Positions 49,523 to 62,500 of a stretch of 64,000 nucleotides of DNA are shown one piece after another (within the stretch, counting starts at the first letter, position 1; each line of letters opens with the position of its first letter). This DNA comes from Stratiolaelaps scimitus. Lineage: Eukaryota; Arthropoda; Arachnida; Mesostigmata; Laelapidae. The stretch is taken from contig JABWDB010000011.1 in the NCBI GenBank assembly GCA_019614645.1, forward strand, positions 4,761,501 through 4,825,500, given 5' to 3'. Below the pieces are notes generated by a model that saw only the letters and a list, made by a program, of their open reading frames with translations, was not told where the DNA came from and made no database searches. The position numbers and the translations under genes were made by a program.

Positions 49523-52500
49523 GATTGAGATAGTCAAGCTACCGACCGACACACGCGGTATAGGCTTGTGAAGCGCACTGGCACCATACACCTACCGCAC
49601 TCGAAAGCAAATTAGGCGTGATAATTTATCGAGACCTGAACACCTCCATGCTGTGGCCAACTCCCCCGGCTCCGACGTTTCAGGCGTATGAAAGTAGAAG
49701 GGTTAAAAACAGGAGAAGTAAGCAGCAACGGAGGATGATGAAAACCCTTGAAAAAGTGCCCCGACCATCTTGCTTATTAATGATGAAGCCTATAGTTGGG
49801 GGCGCATCTGTCGGGCGCGCCTCTTAAGGCTAGTTAAGAAAGATCCACGCATGTCTGTCGCTCCTATTTATGAGAAGAAGAATTAATAAAGTATATAGAC
49901 AACTGATTATTCAGTGTGACCTGAGCGGATGCAAGAGCTCTCGCCATTATTGTGGTATGTTATGACAAATGGAAGGCTATGCCAGCAGTCTCGGCCGGCC
50001 TTGATAGGCTTTCATATACAGTCCTTGTTTAAGAGGTTACCTTCTGAAGAAACAACAGCTGTTCCTACTTATCTAACTGCCTTCATCCAAATTCAACCTA
50101 ATATAGGATATATATAATATACTATATATATATATATATATATATAGTATTCCAACTTGCGTACCATCGCAGATTTTATCCCTGTGAGATATTTAGCAGG
50201 CAATTCGAGTATCGTTGCCTTGAGCTGTTTCTAGACGAAACAGGGCAAGTATTGCGTGAATTTCCCATTAGAGTCTAATAGCCATTGATAACAGCGTACG
50301 GTCACCAGCGAAGGTAAAATGAGCGTTATGTATTCGGAATCATGAGAGAATCAAATTCAATTGAAAAATCAATGCATGGCAATCAACACTCGATCGTCTA
50401 TCCACATAGCGTGCGCGCAGCATTAATTACTACATATATATAAACCATATATTATATATCAGGGTAACCGGAAGTAATCAGAAATCTTCACGAATCTCAG
50501 AGTCCTCAGAGCGTCCAACTCGACTATAACAGCGTCACACCACGATGGTCAGTTGGTCATCGCTGGATATCACAGGATTTGCCACCAACTGATATTATGC
50601 AACATCCGCTGGTTGTTCAGCACATGATAATCAGCACAGCTGCCTAGCAGCGCCATTGGGGGCCAGTGTTCGTTCAGTGTAGCAGCTGGCCAAGTCTATT
50701 ATCCACGATTGGTACCAACGCCAGATGTTGTCGAGCAGCGAATGAAGACAGGCGATAAGGTTAACCTCGCTCGTGGTCACCTATCTACTGTACGCCGCTG
50801 TTGCTGCTGTGACGGCGCTGTGAACAACGAACTTCCCATGCCGGGTTCGTTTCATAGCTTCTTTGGCGCACTCCATCTGTTTGTTGCTGTTCGGCGCTCG
50901 CTCGTAGTCATCGCCACTTTCGTGCCCGAGCTTCTAGTTGTCTTAGCGTACAGCTCGAAAGGAGCAGTTGCACTCGTGTAAGCTGGGCTATGCGCGTAGG
51001 CTCCTCGGCCGTGGTATTCAGAAGGGGAAGGCGAACGGCCTGATTTTGTAACTACGAAGTTACTATGAGCGAGACGGGAGCGAGAGAGAGAGAGGACACG
51101 ATGCCTCAGTGTGTGGCTCGACTGGCAGATATCAGCCGGTGTTACCACCCTCAATGGCGTGAGTCAGAGGAAAGATCTGTGAACGGCCAGCGTTTAGCCA
51201 TGGGAGTAGCCTGCTGCACACGTTGTGTGCAGAGTGGATGTGGCGCGGCCGTCTCGAGCTGGCCGGCTCCCCCCATAGCGTTTAACCTCGGCCAAGCCTC
51301 GGCTTAACTTCGGGAACATGCGAGCAGCGCGATCGGTGCGCGTCAAGTAGCAGCAGTAGTAGTGGCCGTCGCAGGACAAGCCGAGGCAAGACAGGAAGGT
51401 CTAGGCTGTGTCGTGGCTCGAACGAATGGCGCCAAAATGAATGAGTATCTATCGTCATGGCCATCATGACGTCCTCATCGCCATCATTGAAGAGGGGATG
51501 AGGGAACGAGGAGGGAGGCTGGCTTGAGTTCGCGCAACTTGCCACTCGACCCCTCTCCGGGGTCGCGGCGATCCGAAAAGTGTCTTTTGACCGACAGGAA
51601 ATTAGCGAGATAAGTCGACGAACACAAAAAAAGCTGGTTCGCTCGGGTGGTCCACAACGATGCCGGCCCCGAACCCAGCTCGCGGATCCTGCTCGTTCGG
51701 GATGAGGGGTCCAAGAGGCTTAACACTGACGAAAGTGAAGGACGAACGTGTGGGGTTCTCCTATCCTCTCCAATCCTTGGTCATGATATAACCATGGCTT
51801 ACGGTGTTGAGGGACACGTTGCTAGCCACCGATGGAAAGCGATCTCGGGAGCGCTTGTGACTGACTCGAGTGGCCGACCTGTGGCCACTGATAACAGAAA
51901 CTGAAGCGCGAGTCGTACAATATAGCCGTTGACGATAGGGTGATATTTGTAAGGGTGATGACCAGGAATAACCTCGCTCGGTCGAGCTATGCGGATTGTG
52001 GAAGGGTGAAGAGTGGCGAGAAATGACAGAATACTGTAAATGGGAAGGCGAAAGCCAGCTTCTGTCCAGAGACTCGGTTCGTTGGTATAGGCAAGCGTCT
52101 GCATTGCGCCGACATGTTTCGTTTCGCCTTGAGGGATGCAGTTCTGCATTCGCATCCATTCATTTTCGCCGAAATCCCGTCTTACGTTTACTCGAGTTCC
52201 AGCCAAGTTACGCCCGCCAGCACGGGACGTATCATGGTCCTCTGTGAGGAAACAGCGAGTCGGATATACGGCGCACACCATCGAACGTGTTGTGTCGCCA
52301 CTAGGCAAAACGATTCCTAAACTAACGACCATATGCCTACTTTCTCGGCGGCGTCCACCGTCGAGCACAAGCGTACTCATTCCTCTCTCGGTGACTGTAC
52401 AATTGACTAAATTTTGTCTCGTAAAGGCATCTCGGTACGAGATGCCTGAGAGCAGCTACTCGGAGTAGCGTATGACGAAACAGAGGATTAGTTGATAGAC

Positions 52501-52757
52501 CATCTATTATATAATAGATCACTCAGCCGGTCTAGATTTGTGTCTGTTCACGCTAACGATTCTTTGGAGAACAGCCGAGCCTTAAGCCGGCGCTCGAGTC
52601 CGGTCTACGATCTGGTCTAGCCAAACCGCGCCGCGGATTCTCCTTGCAGCTACACCCGCGTTCCATCAGTCAGCTATCCAAGCCACGGTCGGTATCGCTC
52701 GTGGGGCAGTGCAGGGTCCAAGGCTGCTTCCGAGGACTCACGAAAGCTCTCCTCGAC
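49523..52757. other. No supported gene
   Basis: An AT-rich part to about 50.6 kb, then GC-rich DNA. A 193-codon minus-strand frame at 51799-52380 is among the longest in the window but shows no motif, splice sites or family likeness that I can defend. Confidence 0.4.
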
Positions 52758-53387
52758 TCATGTGCACGATGATGGAATAAGGCATGCCGCTTGCCGTTCA
52801 TTGGGAGGATCGTGCCCGAGCATTTCATAAATGGGCGCCACGTCCCGTCCACTGCGCTCAGGCCAGCCTCCGTTTGAACCCACATTAGCGTCAGCCCTCT
52901 CGGCCACTCCCAGGGCAAGCACGTCCGGTTTCCTCCTATGGAATACGTAATCTGACATTTCGTCTTCGCCGTGCCACACTTCGCCGAGCAAACTCAGGGG
53001 CCACGCTGTTCGCGGATGCTGGTAGGCGCTCTTCCAGACGGTGGCAGCGGGCGCCAGCCGGCGCAGAACCGAGTCCAAAACGGCCAACCCCTCTCCATTT
53101 CAAAGAAGCGTGCGTCGATGGGCATGACTGGACGTGTTCGGGCGGGTCCGGGATTGCCCGCAATTATTGGAGCTGCTGCCGGGATACGTCTCTCCTGGCA
53201 GTACGTATTCTGATCGGCTTCTGTTCCAGCGTTTCCAGTTGGGCGTCGGCAGTGGATTGCCGCGAATGTCTTCCTGTTCGCTTGCATTCGTTGTTTGCAG
53301 GACCCGTTCACGGTAATTGAACGGATAAAGTTCCGTCCTCTGACTGGTGGGTCTGCTTAATTTCGAACTAATGAGTTCAGCATTCAC
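52758..53387 (-). pseudogene. Interrupted open frame, possible decayed gene or transposon fragment
   Basis: Two minus-strand open stretches (53387-53100 and 53087-52758) lie in the same frame, separated by a single TGA, giving roughly 200 codons. Both sides have coding-like codon use; the downstream part includes AVLDSVLRRLAPAATVWKSA and YVFHRRKPDVLALGVAERA, with a stop near 52758. No start or family was recognised. It could be a pseudogene, a degraded mobile-element gene, or GC-rich DNA open by chance. Confidence 0.3.
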
Positions 53388-53654
53388 AAGTCAGCATCGT
53401 TTGGAGGGATGGCAACCGCTTAACTCCCCTTGACACCTCGGTCTCGTAGGTGTTCGGCGGGGGGGCTCATACCTAACGATTGGGATGGCTAGAAATTTTC
53501 GCCCATATCATGCATGCGAACGATGGAGGACTCATCCAAGAGCTGTTGTAGTACAACATTTCTTTGATTATCGTTGTCGCTACTTACAACCTTTATCAGG
53601 TTAGTCGGCTTCGCTACCTCACATAGATCGAGGTCCGTTAGCACAATAGGTACA

Positions 53655-53760
53655 GTAAAGGTGCAACGGTGGGAATCGAACCTGTGCGCCTACGTGTCTC
53701 CCCCCGATTGCGAGGCGCACACGAAGGCACCACCAGGCCACCGGGCTCGGCCTGTCAGAT
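53655..53760 (-). mobile_element. SINE-B head, well preserved
   Basis: The tRNA-like head is intact: B-box complement 'gtgggaatcgaacctgtgcg', then 'cctacgtgtctccccccgat', and the A-box complement in 'caccaccaggccaccgg'. It runs directly into a repeat-C copy. Confidence 0.65.
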
Positions 53761-53798
53761 AGGGGAACAGCTGAGGGTCAGCTCGAAAAACAATTATG
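53751..53798 (+). repeat. Repeat C, copy 2, joined to a SINE-B head
   Basis: Differs from the 18257 copy at about one position over 45 bp. It lies directly after the SINE-B head at 53655-53760. Confidence 0.75.
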
Positions 53799-54797
53799 AT
53801 TAATAGGTACAGCAATCGCTGACTGTACTCACATGTGTGCTAGGCTGCTCGAGCTGCGTAGCAAACTCACATTGCTCAGCCTTCCTCAAACCCTCGGATG
53901 GTCTAATGATCCCGAAAATGTAACCACTTTTAACCTCTATGCTCAGCAGCAGCACATCTCATTTCTCTTAAGAAGAATAGCGAGAAATCTGTCTCGTGTT
54001 CGAAGGTGTCTTCAATGGTCTTAAGTGTAAAATAATGAATTTTTAGACTAAAGGCTATTGAAGGTATCGTTAAAGATCGCGCTTCAGTAGTTCTCGCCTA
54101 TATTAAGGCTGACAATACTATGCAGGAAAGGCTAGCCATGTTTTCCGCTAGCTGCTCTAAGAGAAATTGTGGGTCCTTTAAGAGCCTTCGCTCTACCTAC
54201 AAGCGGATAACCTCAAGTGTGCCAATTATTTCGTAGAGCTTATTTTGAGCTTGCTAAACACACATTAAGCACACACGTTTTACTGCCTGCACGCTTACTA
54301 CACGCTAAGTCTATACGGTTTTACTGTTTTTACCGTTGTACCATTTTAGGAGGAACCTTCTCTCAAAAAGAAACGAAGTAGGAACCTAGCTCTGTATACA
54401 ACACAGTGTTATGTAAATAAATTATGAAATAAAATCAAGCCCACAGACATTTTCCACAATAGCCCATGCTTGCTCTAATAATCAGTGAGGTGCCGGTGTA
54501 ATAACTGTGGCAGACGAATCACTAGTCGAGCACAAAATCAAAGCCGCCTATTTCATGCCACAAGATGTTGGTCTAGCCAATCAAATGTGCATTCCCACGT
54601 CAATCAACGAATTTCTGCCAGAGAAGTGCAACGAACCACTCACATGAGACGCCAAGGTCAGTTGGCTCTCATGAGTACGCCTCTGTTTTCGTTTGAACGA
54701 ATCCTTTGGCGTCGTCGTCGTTTTGTCTGCGAGCTCTTTCGTTGCTTACCCGCATCGTGGTACACCTGCACACCGTCATCCCTGCTCGTTGCTCTCT

Positions 54798-55005
54798 ATG
54801 CCAAGGCATTATTCGAGCCGTTCCAGCGTTCCGCTTCCAAACCCGAGCCGAATAATTCGAGCTGGGGCCAAGCTAATTCGAAATTCGCTCGCTCCGTTTT
54901 CTAACTCCGGCATCCCCGGCCGCCGCGCGTTACACTCGTCCGCCCTCTTGGCAAAGCAAACCCTTGAAGGCTCGTGGATAATTTCCACTCGTGGCCGAAA
55001 AACAG
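54798..55005 (+). CDS. Candidate first exon with a mitochondrial-targeting-like N-terminus
   Basis: From ATG (MPRHYSSRSSVPLPNPSRII) the frame is rich in Arg/Ser/Ala/Leu and poor in acidic residues, with RRALHSSALLA near residue 50, a pattern common in mitochondrial presequences. It ends at the donor 'aacag|gttagc' in phase 1. A phase-1 acceptor ('cctttgccag|ac') follows at about 55189, after a (TA)n tract, and would add about 24 residues to a stop at 55259-55261. No known protein was recognised. The region is moderately GC-rich, so chance openness cannot be excluded. Confidence 0.3.
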
Positions 55006-55103
55006 GTTAGCGTTCAACTTGAGCACTACAAGAACAGACGACTACAATCGTGGAAATTCTTATTATTCGAAAGGTTACAAAAACAACCACTCCCATAATA
55101 ACA

Positions 55104-55105
<2 letters not shown>

Positions 55106-55175
<70 letters not shown>

Positions 55176-55178
55176 ATA
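55106..55178. repeat. (TA)n-(TG)n compound microsatellite
   Basis: About 60 bp of TA followed by TG units, lying in the possible intron after the 54798-55005 candidate exon. Confidence 0.95.
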
Positions 55179-55261
55179 AACCTTTGCCAGACGAGGCAAG
55201 AAGACTCCTTCTTCTGATCGTCCGCTCAGAGAAAGCACAGAGGATCGGATGTACGCGATAG

Positions 55262-56899
55262 TCCTGACAGACACAAGCGTAGTAGAAAGGCAGCCGTACG
55301 CAGGATAAGGCAAGAAAATTGAGATTGGGCAAACCGAGACAAAGGGTACTCGGCTCTACATGGGGCGTACGCACGCCGTTGGAAAATAAGACAGCCATGT
55401 GTTCTGTATGTGAAAACCCTCTCACTTGTGTTATGATACGAAAGGGGTTGATTAGGAAATCGTCCGCGCGACCGCCCCCATACGCCATCTCATAGCGGCG
55501 GCTTGGCAAGGGAACACTGATGCCCTGCGCGCCCCGCAGCTAGGACACCAAGTGGGATTGAGTTCCGCAATGATTTTCAGCGGTATGATGACTATTAATC
55601 GAAGTGAAATATGCTGGAAAACGCCACCTTATTATTCTCTACGAGCGGTCGAGCGGCGTGCGGCAGAAGCGGTTTTGTAGGCGAGTATTGGTGTTTGCGA
55701 GTATTGGTTATAGTACATGAGTCAGCCGCTTCGGAACGTGTGCAGCACGCGTTCGCTGGATGATGGCGACGAGCTGGGATCATTCATCAAAATTGTAGCG
55801 GTGTGTCTCGGGTTGTCTTCCGAAAAGTCGAAATTCATCTGTAGTCGCCACAAGAAACACGTTATATGCTACCTGTGTGCTGGTGTTAGGCTTGCACTGG
55901 AGTGTTTGTCAACATGCGATTGCCGGGCCTTCGAACGTCGTCTATGTAGAAACTCGTTACAATATAAACGAACTGACACAAGTTGATTGTGAAAACATGA
56001 AAAAAAAAAAAAAAGCGGAATTCGAAAACGACCGCGCCAGTACTTCCTAGACCAGCCATTCAAGCCAGCGTGTATGATTTGGATACGGATGCACCAAATG
56101 CTATATGCGGCATGCATAGGAATATCGTCTATTTTTCCCAACTGTAAACCTCTTTTTTCTTAACTTCAACCCCACTGTTTTCAAAGGGCAAGCCTTCTCT
56201 TTCATCGAGGTAGACCTAAGTATTTTTTCACTGTAAGCCCACCTTTGCCCTGCCAGTATTTCCGATTGTCGAGCACGTTGGCAAGTCTCAACGCACGTTA
56301 TGGAGATCATCCTTACCATCAGCGTTTTGATATATTAAAGAAAAGTCACGAATCGAAGATATCCGATGAACCTTTAAAAGGTCAACGATGTATTTGCTCG
56401 GTGGGAACATCTGAAATAAGTAATGAGCATACGTTGAGAATATACGGATTCGAATGGATGGTACGAGCGCAGCGAGGTTATATAGTAAGAGATCCGGTGT
56501 TCGCGTTCCCGGCTACGCGTGTCCATATTCTCGAGTCAATATCCATAAAATATGCCGCATTAGTCATTCCATCGGCTCCTGCTGTTTGTTGAGAACTATT
56601 GTCGTATCCGAGACGCTTGGACGATTCCAAATTACTCTCATGTTAGATGATATTCTCGGCGATATTAGACCTCGGCGCACGATGATGCAGTGTGGCAGGG
56701 GGGATGGCCTCGTACTGTGCGGTTTGCGCATATGAGCACCATAAACGCAAAAGGCAACGCCGACGAAACATTGCCGATCGACGGCATTTTTCCACAAAGT
56801 TCTGCTTTTCACACCAGAGACTCTCACACACATACGAATCAAAGCATGCACTTAATAACAAATATAATAAGGATCCAAAGAATGGGTACAACTGGACAG

Positions 56900-56951
<52 letters not shown>

Positions 56952-58687
56952 ATATATGTGTAATATGTATAACCAGAATGTTATACTTGTGTGTGTGTGT
57001 GTGTGATACCGGTCTTCGTGCGGTGGGAGCTAGAACCACATGCCACTCACATAGCGCAGATAGGCATATAACCCCGATATATGTGATCCACTGATATAAA
57101 TACCACGTGGCGACGTGGTCTATCTCAGTGGCACTGATGCAGCCGCGCGCCGATCTGTATAATTACGATACATAGAGCCGGCTCGGCAGCGAGTGGCCGC
57201 CGCTTCACGCCAACATTCGGTTGAGTGCACTTCTGCGACGGCACACTGAACTAGCCACTAGTCTATGACTCGATTGGACTGGACTGGATCGGCGCTTAAC
57301 ATACTTGATGATGACGAATCATATTAATTACTCGTTAAGCGCACTCGAGACGAACCCTGAGTGAGCCGCCACACGCCGAGTAGTAGTAGTAAGGGTACGG
57401 ACGGTTGGGTGGCTAAGACCGGCCGGCCGTAACGCTCGTTGAATCAGTACGATTTCGCTGTTTCGTTCAGCTTGCTTCGGCGAAACGGGAAAAATGCAGA
57501 AATCGCTGATTTGGAGTGGACTATTGCTATCTGCCGCCGAGTGTCGCTCGCTCGCTCGCCCGCCCCTGCGCGTTCGTCTGTCTTCGTCTGCGTGAGCCCA
57601 CAGATTTGATGAGTTAATCTCGCCGAATCTCTAGCCTGAGCGAATGACGAACAAGCAATGAATGAGTTCGTTCAGTGTTACGTCACTCGATAGAGACGTC
57701 GGAGCGGTACTGGCCGGAACACAGGTTCGCGAATCACGCGCAATACCCGTGGAGATCTGCGACTGATTCGGACGAAGAACAGCACTGAGCGCACGGATGC
57801 TGTCTGCCCCGGGGGGACGAGCCAAGTGATTGGCAGCAGTTGCCTTCGCGGTACCGTTTGTTGGGGTGGCACGCGCGAGTGATGGAAGGACGAAGTTGAT
57901 CGACGGAGGTTCGGGGGACGGGGGGGGGGGGTATTGTAGCTCACCGTTCGAACAAAGCTAGGGTCCGATGCGTGCATAGACTAGGGAGGTGCACGTAGGA
58001 GTTGATGTGAATGATGCACAAATATGAGTAGAGGCACTTCTCCGAGTTTTCCCTTCCATGCTAATGCCTCGGCGACTGTGTGGGTGTGGTTACGCGCGAG
58101 CTGTGTGCCTATGCGAGCGTATATGTGTCGTGGCCAATATGGTCACTGGCAGTAGTAAACGAGCATAGTTGAGAGGTGACGATGCATGCACTCATATTGC
58201 TCGTCTAACTTTTTTTTTAACCCGTGGGAATGGGTGTTCCACGCACTCGAATATTATTGTAGGTGCTATTTCGTCTAAAGGAAGGAAAATATTTGTAAAA
58301 TTAACTAATTAGTTGCTTTGTCGACGAAGTGCAACATATGACAGGCGCTTTCTCTGTGTTGTCAAAATTGAGATTTATTTGTTTATTGATCGAAATTGAT
58401 TTCACATCGTCAACCAAAGGGTAACTTGGGATACTCCTTTGCAGAAAGTGTTCAACTCGATGCCGACACTTTCACGGTTGCCAGAGTACGAGCCGGCGGT
58501 GCTGCTGTTCAAAATAATCGCGAGGTGCCATTATCGATGTGACGAAACGGTGCGGTCATACGACCCGCGACGCTGATGGGCGTCGAGTACGTCATACGAC
58601 CCGAGTCAAATGGGCGTCACGTTGTTGGCAATAGGTACACACATGTACACTGGCGTAGAGCTATAGACAGGTACATGCCCCTCTGTG
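55262..58687. other. No supported gene
   Basis: Contains microsatellites and a GC-rich island at about 57.1-58.0 kb with a G-run near 57920. It may include the 3' UTR of the minus-strand exon at 58688. Confidence 0.45.
56900..57005. repeat. (TA)n and (GT)n microsatellites
   Basis: (TA) tract to about 56942, a TG/TA mixture, and a separate (GT) tract at about 56989-57005. Confidence 0.93.
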
Positions 58688-58898
58688 CTAATTGCGGTGC
58701 TTTGTCACCGTAAACACATCTTCTATTAGGCCACATAATGGACAGCGTTTTTCCCGTTTGCTCAGTCGGCGTCTACTGATGTTGCGATGTCGGTGTTCCT
58801 TATGGCCGCAATGGCCTTTTTCTTCACAGATTACACCTTCGCTGTCCTTCTTCGATGGCAGGCCTCGAAGGCCTGTTATGTAGCATTGCTGCACGTAT
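58688..58898 (-). CDS. Cys/His-rich C-terminal exon of an unrecognised gene
   Basis: A strong acceptor ('acctgcaatctgtcctgacag|a') opens a 69-residue frame to a TAG stop. It begins YVQQCYITGLRG and is very basic in the middle (GHKEHRHRNISRRRLSKREK), with Cys/His pairs (ICEEKGHCGH, CPLCG) that could bind zinc. The minus strand downstream carries overlapping AATAAA-type signals near 58375-58395, about 300 nt after the stop, which suits a terminal exon and 3' UTR. Upstream exons were not found and I do not recognise the family. Confidence 0.42.
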
Positions 58899-59171
58899 CT
58901 GTCAGGACAGATTGCAGGTAGAGTGATGGCCAGGAGTAAGAATTATTCATAGGCGATTTACTGGTTTCTTTTTGGACTTATCCACGCGATCGATCGTGCT
59001 GCACTGTTTGGGCTTTCAGTAGAGCAAGCTGGCTATGTGATGAAGTGGCAATGATACCGTATCCCAACCGAACCTCCAGCGATTTCTGGAGATCGAACCG
59101 GAGATCTCAAATCGCAGCGTCCGCCGTTTCCATTGCCACCGCATCGAAGAATATGTGCGTTAGCCACCCAG

Positions 59172-59335
59172 GCCATGTCGCCACACGGGACCGCCGACGG
59201 CACGAAGGCCGCCAACAGCATCATCCCAGCGAATCAGGCGCAGCCACAAATGCAGAATTACCGTCCTTCACAGCTCGTTCTCACTGATCAACGCGTCACC
59301 AATGCGCAACATACCGTTCCAAGCTCACGGGGAAG
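59172..59335 (+). CDS. Candidate exon, Gln/Pro/Asn-rich, product unknown
   Basis: Frame with strongly coding-like codons between an acceptor ('gttagccacccag|g') and a weak donor ('ggaag|gtctta', phase 2); it includes QAQPQMQNYRPSQLVLTDQR. A second open frame just downstream (about 59353-59580) encodes a hydrophobic run (LLMPPLLLLLIVVVAAAACA), but the phases do not join. That run is partly a product of a CTG/TTG-rich repeat, so it is not called as a gene. Confidence 0.25.
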
Positions 59336-59580
59336 GTCTTACACACCCACAGTATTCTACCCTCAGCTCTATTGCGCTTGGCCTCCTCTTCACTGGATTG
59401 CACGAGATATCCCCACAGTCTTGGCCACCCTCGACACTGCTGATGCCGCCGCTGCTGCTGCTACTGATTGTTGTTGTTGCTGCTGCTGCTTGTGCCGTCA
59501 GCTATTTCCTTTGCCTGGTAACTTGCGCCGGGCACCGTGCCCGCACGCATATCTCCACCGTCGTTGCAGGCCTCGAATAG

Positions 59581-62500
59581 GACATAGAGGCCTAGCTCAT
59601 ACATATTCATAATGTGCTCTCGTCGTCATACGAAAGCCTCTCAGTCGGCCCATGCGTACTTATCCCGACGTTCCTGTCGGGACTGCATCAACATCAGCAG
59701 CAGGAGCGGTAACAGCTCGATCCTATCATGGGATATATCATGCGGGCACTCTTCTCCCTAGAAGAGGCACCTACTCTAACTACACTACTAGATCCACTTC
59801 TAGTGCGCCTACGTAGACTCCCAGCGTGCAAATAGGTACGGCCCGGTCCGTCTACTCCCGCCAACCCCCAGGATATCCCCAATTCCCCGGACTACTTACG
59901 GTTTTTCTTTCTCATTCGCGTCGTTTGTGCCAGCGCCACTCATCTGCTTGCTCTTGGTGGGTCGGACGGTTTGGCTGGGCTAAGGCGACCCAGCTTGGGG
60001 ATCGGCCTCGCTCCGAACAACTCACTTTTTTCCCTGAACATCACGACAAAGATGACGAGACTCGACGAGACGAACGCAGCATGCTATCATACCACGGCAC
60101 TGTACTTCGCTGCGCTGCGCTGCCATGTATTGCATGTGGGGCCTAGGGGGCGTCACGGAAACCGACAGAAGGGTCTGGAGAAGTAGCTTATCCAAATTGG
60201 ATGACACCTTACTCATGCTGGCTAGGTGAATCAAAATCATGTCATAAGCAAGGGGAGCAGCTCAATGTTGATCGTTCGTGGAAGAAGAAGAGGTGACGAG
60301 GGCTGCTCTGAGGGAATCACACAGATTAATAAGGAGAGATTAACAGGCACAGTTAAAGAGGGTGGACAAATCTATTTTTTACATTTATTTTACTTGGGCT
60401 GCAATAACTGATGGGCGGCATCCTGTCTCGCGGAAACAACGGGGTAGTTGGCGCTAAACAACAACCGTAATAGATCAAACTAGCTATACCCACGCATTAT
60501 ATTGAACGGTTATTATACTCATTGCAATTAATTTGAGCACTTGTACCAAATTAGTGAGTTTAGTGTGCTTTTGGCAAGGCGAGTATTATACTTCCGAGTC
60601 ATGCGGGCATAGCTCAAGTACAGCAAGGGCGAGTGACCGGAGAATCATTCAGTTCGTCACCGTCGGCGGTAGTGGTGGTTGTCAGATCGGGCGATCCCTC
60701 GCACTTCGACGGCTCCCCGGGGGGCTATTGTCACCCCCAGCTACTACTACCAGAGGTGATATAACCCCCAGGGAACTTGAGGCACCCCCGTCCAGGGCAA
60801 CGCGAGTGGTGTTCCCGCAAGCTCACGCTGATAATAAATTGAGGATCACCTCACCCTAGGTTGGGGCTGACTTCGGACTTTCGAACCCAGTAGCCCTTTA
60901 CGGCTATCTTGATCTACGGCAGGACAAACGGCGCTACACGTTTTGTCATTGTAGATTACTCCGGATACCCTTCACACCTGTCTCATTTATAAGGGATGCC
61001 ACTCTTATCGGTAAGTATACGCTCGAGTCTACTGTTGGTCGCTACAGTTGGCGATCCATGTCCCAGCCCTGTGCTCATGCTCGGGCTCGATTCTCTCGAT
61101 TCTGTTAACTGAGCTATCACGATGGTAACGGGAATGATGGGAAGGTACGAGGTGGTTTGCGAGCAGCTCGAAGTTCTGTCCAGCAGAGCAACTGAACAGA
61201 GGCCAGTCGTGGCCGCTCATTCCAAAAACATTCGAGAGTGGCACCCCAGTGAAGCACATCCAGCCCTCGGATCGGTCTGAATCGGCCTCAGATCGGTCTC
61301 TCGCCGCGTTTCGTCTTTTCCACGTTTTGTGAACCGGCCGCCTCGTAGTCACACCCCCACAGGGGACCGCGAATCTAATTCCTCTGCCTTCGCTACAACC
61401 AACCCGTATCTCCCTCTCTTTCTCTCGCCGTGCCATCACCGCCCCTTAACTTGACTGCATTTGTATCGCTGGACGCCACTTACTCTCGGGCTGCGGCAGC
61501 GCTGTGAGTGATGTTTACAACTTAATTACAGTTGAACTGCTCGCGATCACGTTCTAGCGGTGTGGTTAATGCACGGTGCGCCTTGCTCGGCTCTCGGTGT
61601 CTGGCCGTGTCGGACCGAACCAAACTACTAGCACTAGTACTGAACTGATGCATATCCGGCTAGATGTACCCGAGTTGTACTACCGTTATAGCACAACCGT
61701 ACTCGGGATGACGGGAGAGAAAGTGCACGACCGCAGGAGTTCATCCCTGTGCGATGATTGCGATGCGGTAGCTCGGGTCTAGCCAAGACCTGTGGTTCGA
61801 GGGGCCGCCTGTGCTATGCAGACATGCACAGAGAATGCGTTGCTAGAGATGCAGAAAGCGACGATAGCGGTGGCAGCGGCAGCTTCGGCGTTCCTGGCTA
61901 CGGGAACTATCTCGGGGAGCAGGCACGGTTCCGGTTAAATCTTCGCCAAAGGATGAAACTCTCATGGCGCGCCTAGACGTCAAAGTCAGGGAAGCTGCTC
62001 TGGCTACGTGACTGACTGGACTCACGGGGTTGGACGGTTTGGTCAGCCTGCGAGTAGAGTTGAGCCGAGCGGGCGGACAGTGGGGTATAGACACTGAGTA
62101 GGAGAATTCGTCGGGAGAGAATGATAGAGATAGAGAGAGAGAGAGAGATTGAGCCACAGAGTGGTTTAAACTCGAGCAACGCGTGGATAACTACTGTTGG
62201 CGTAGGCAACACGCTCGCAGCTAAGTGTTGCTCGGCTGGCCCTTCTTCGACCAGCGGTCGTTCGGGGACGCGGTGGAGATAAGGCCGAGGCGTGGGGGGC
62301 TAGTTAGAGTTATTGAAGATACGCATCCGATACGAAGGACCGGTGGCCTCGCTCCACGAATTCAACCAAGTCGCCGAGAGAGAAAGGTATAATGGCATCG
62401 AGGATAAAGCCGAGTGAGTGGAGTCGTGCAACGTGCTAAACTTTGCGGGGCTCTCGCATCCATGCCAGCAGTCTCATCAGTAGCGCCGTGATGAATATCG

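Noticed and set aside
51799..52380. 193-codon minus-strand open frame
   Set aside because: Long but in GC-rich DNA with competing frames. No motif, splice sites or paralogue.
59440..59515. Leu/Val/Ala-rich membrane-helix-like frame
   Set aside because: Arises from a CTG/TTG-type repeat; the other frames give poly-Cys and poly-Ala, and it does not join the neighbouring candidate exon in phase.
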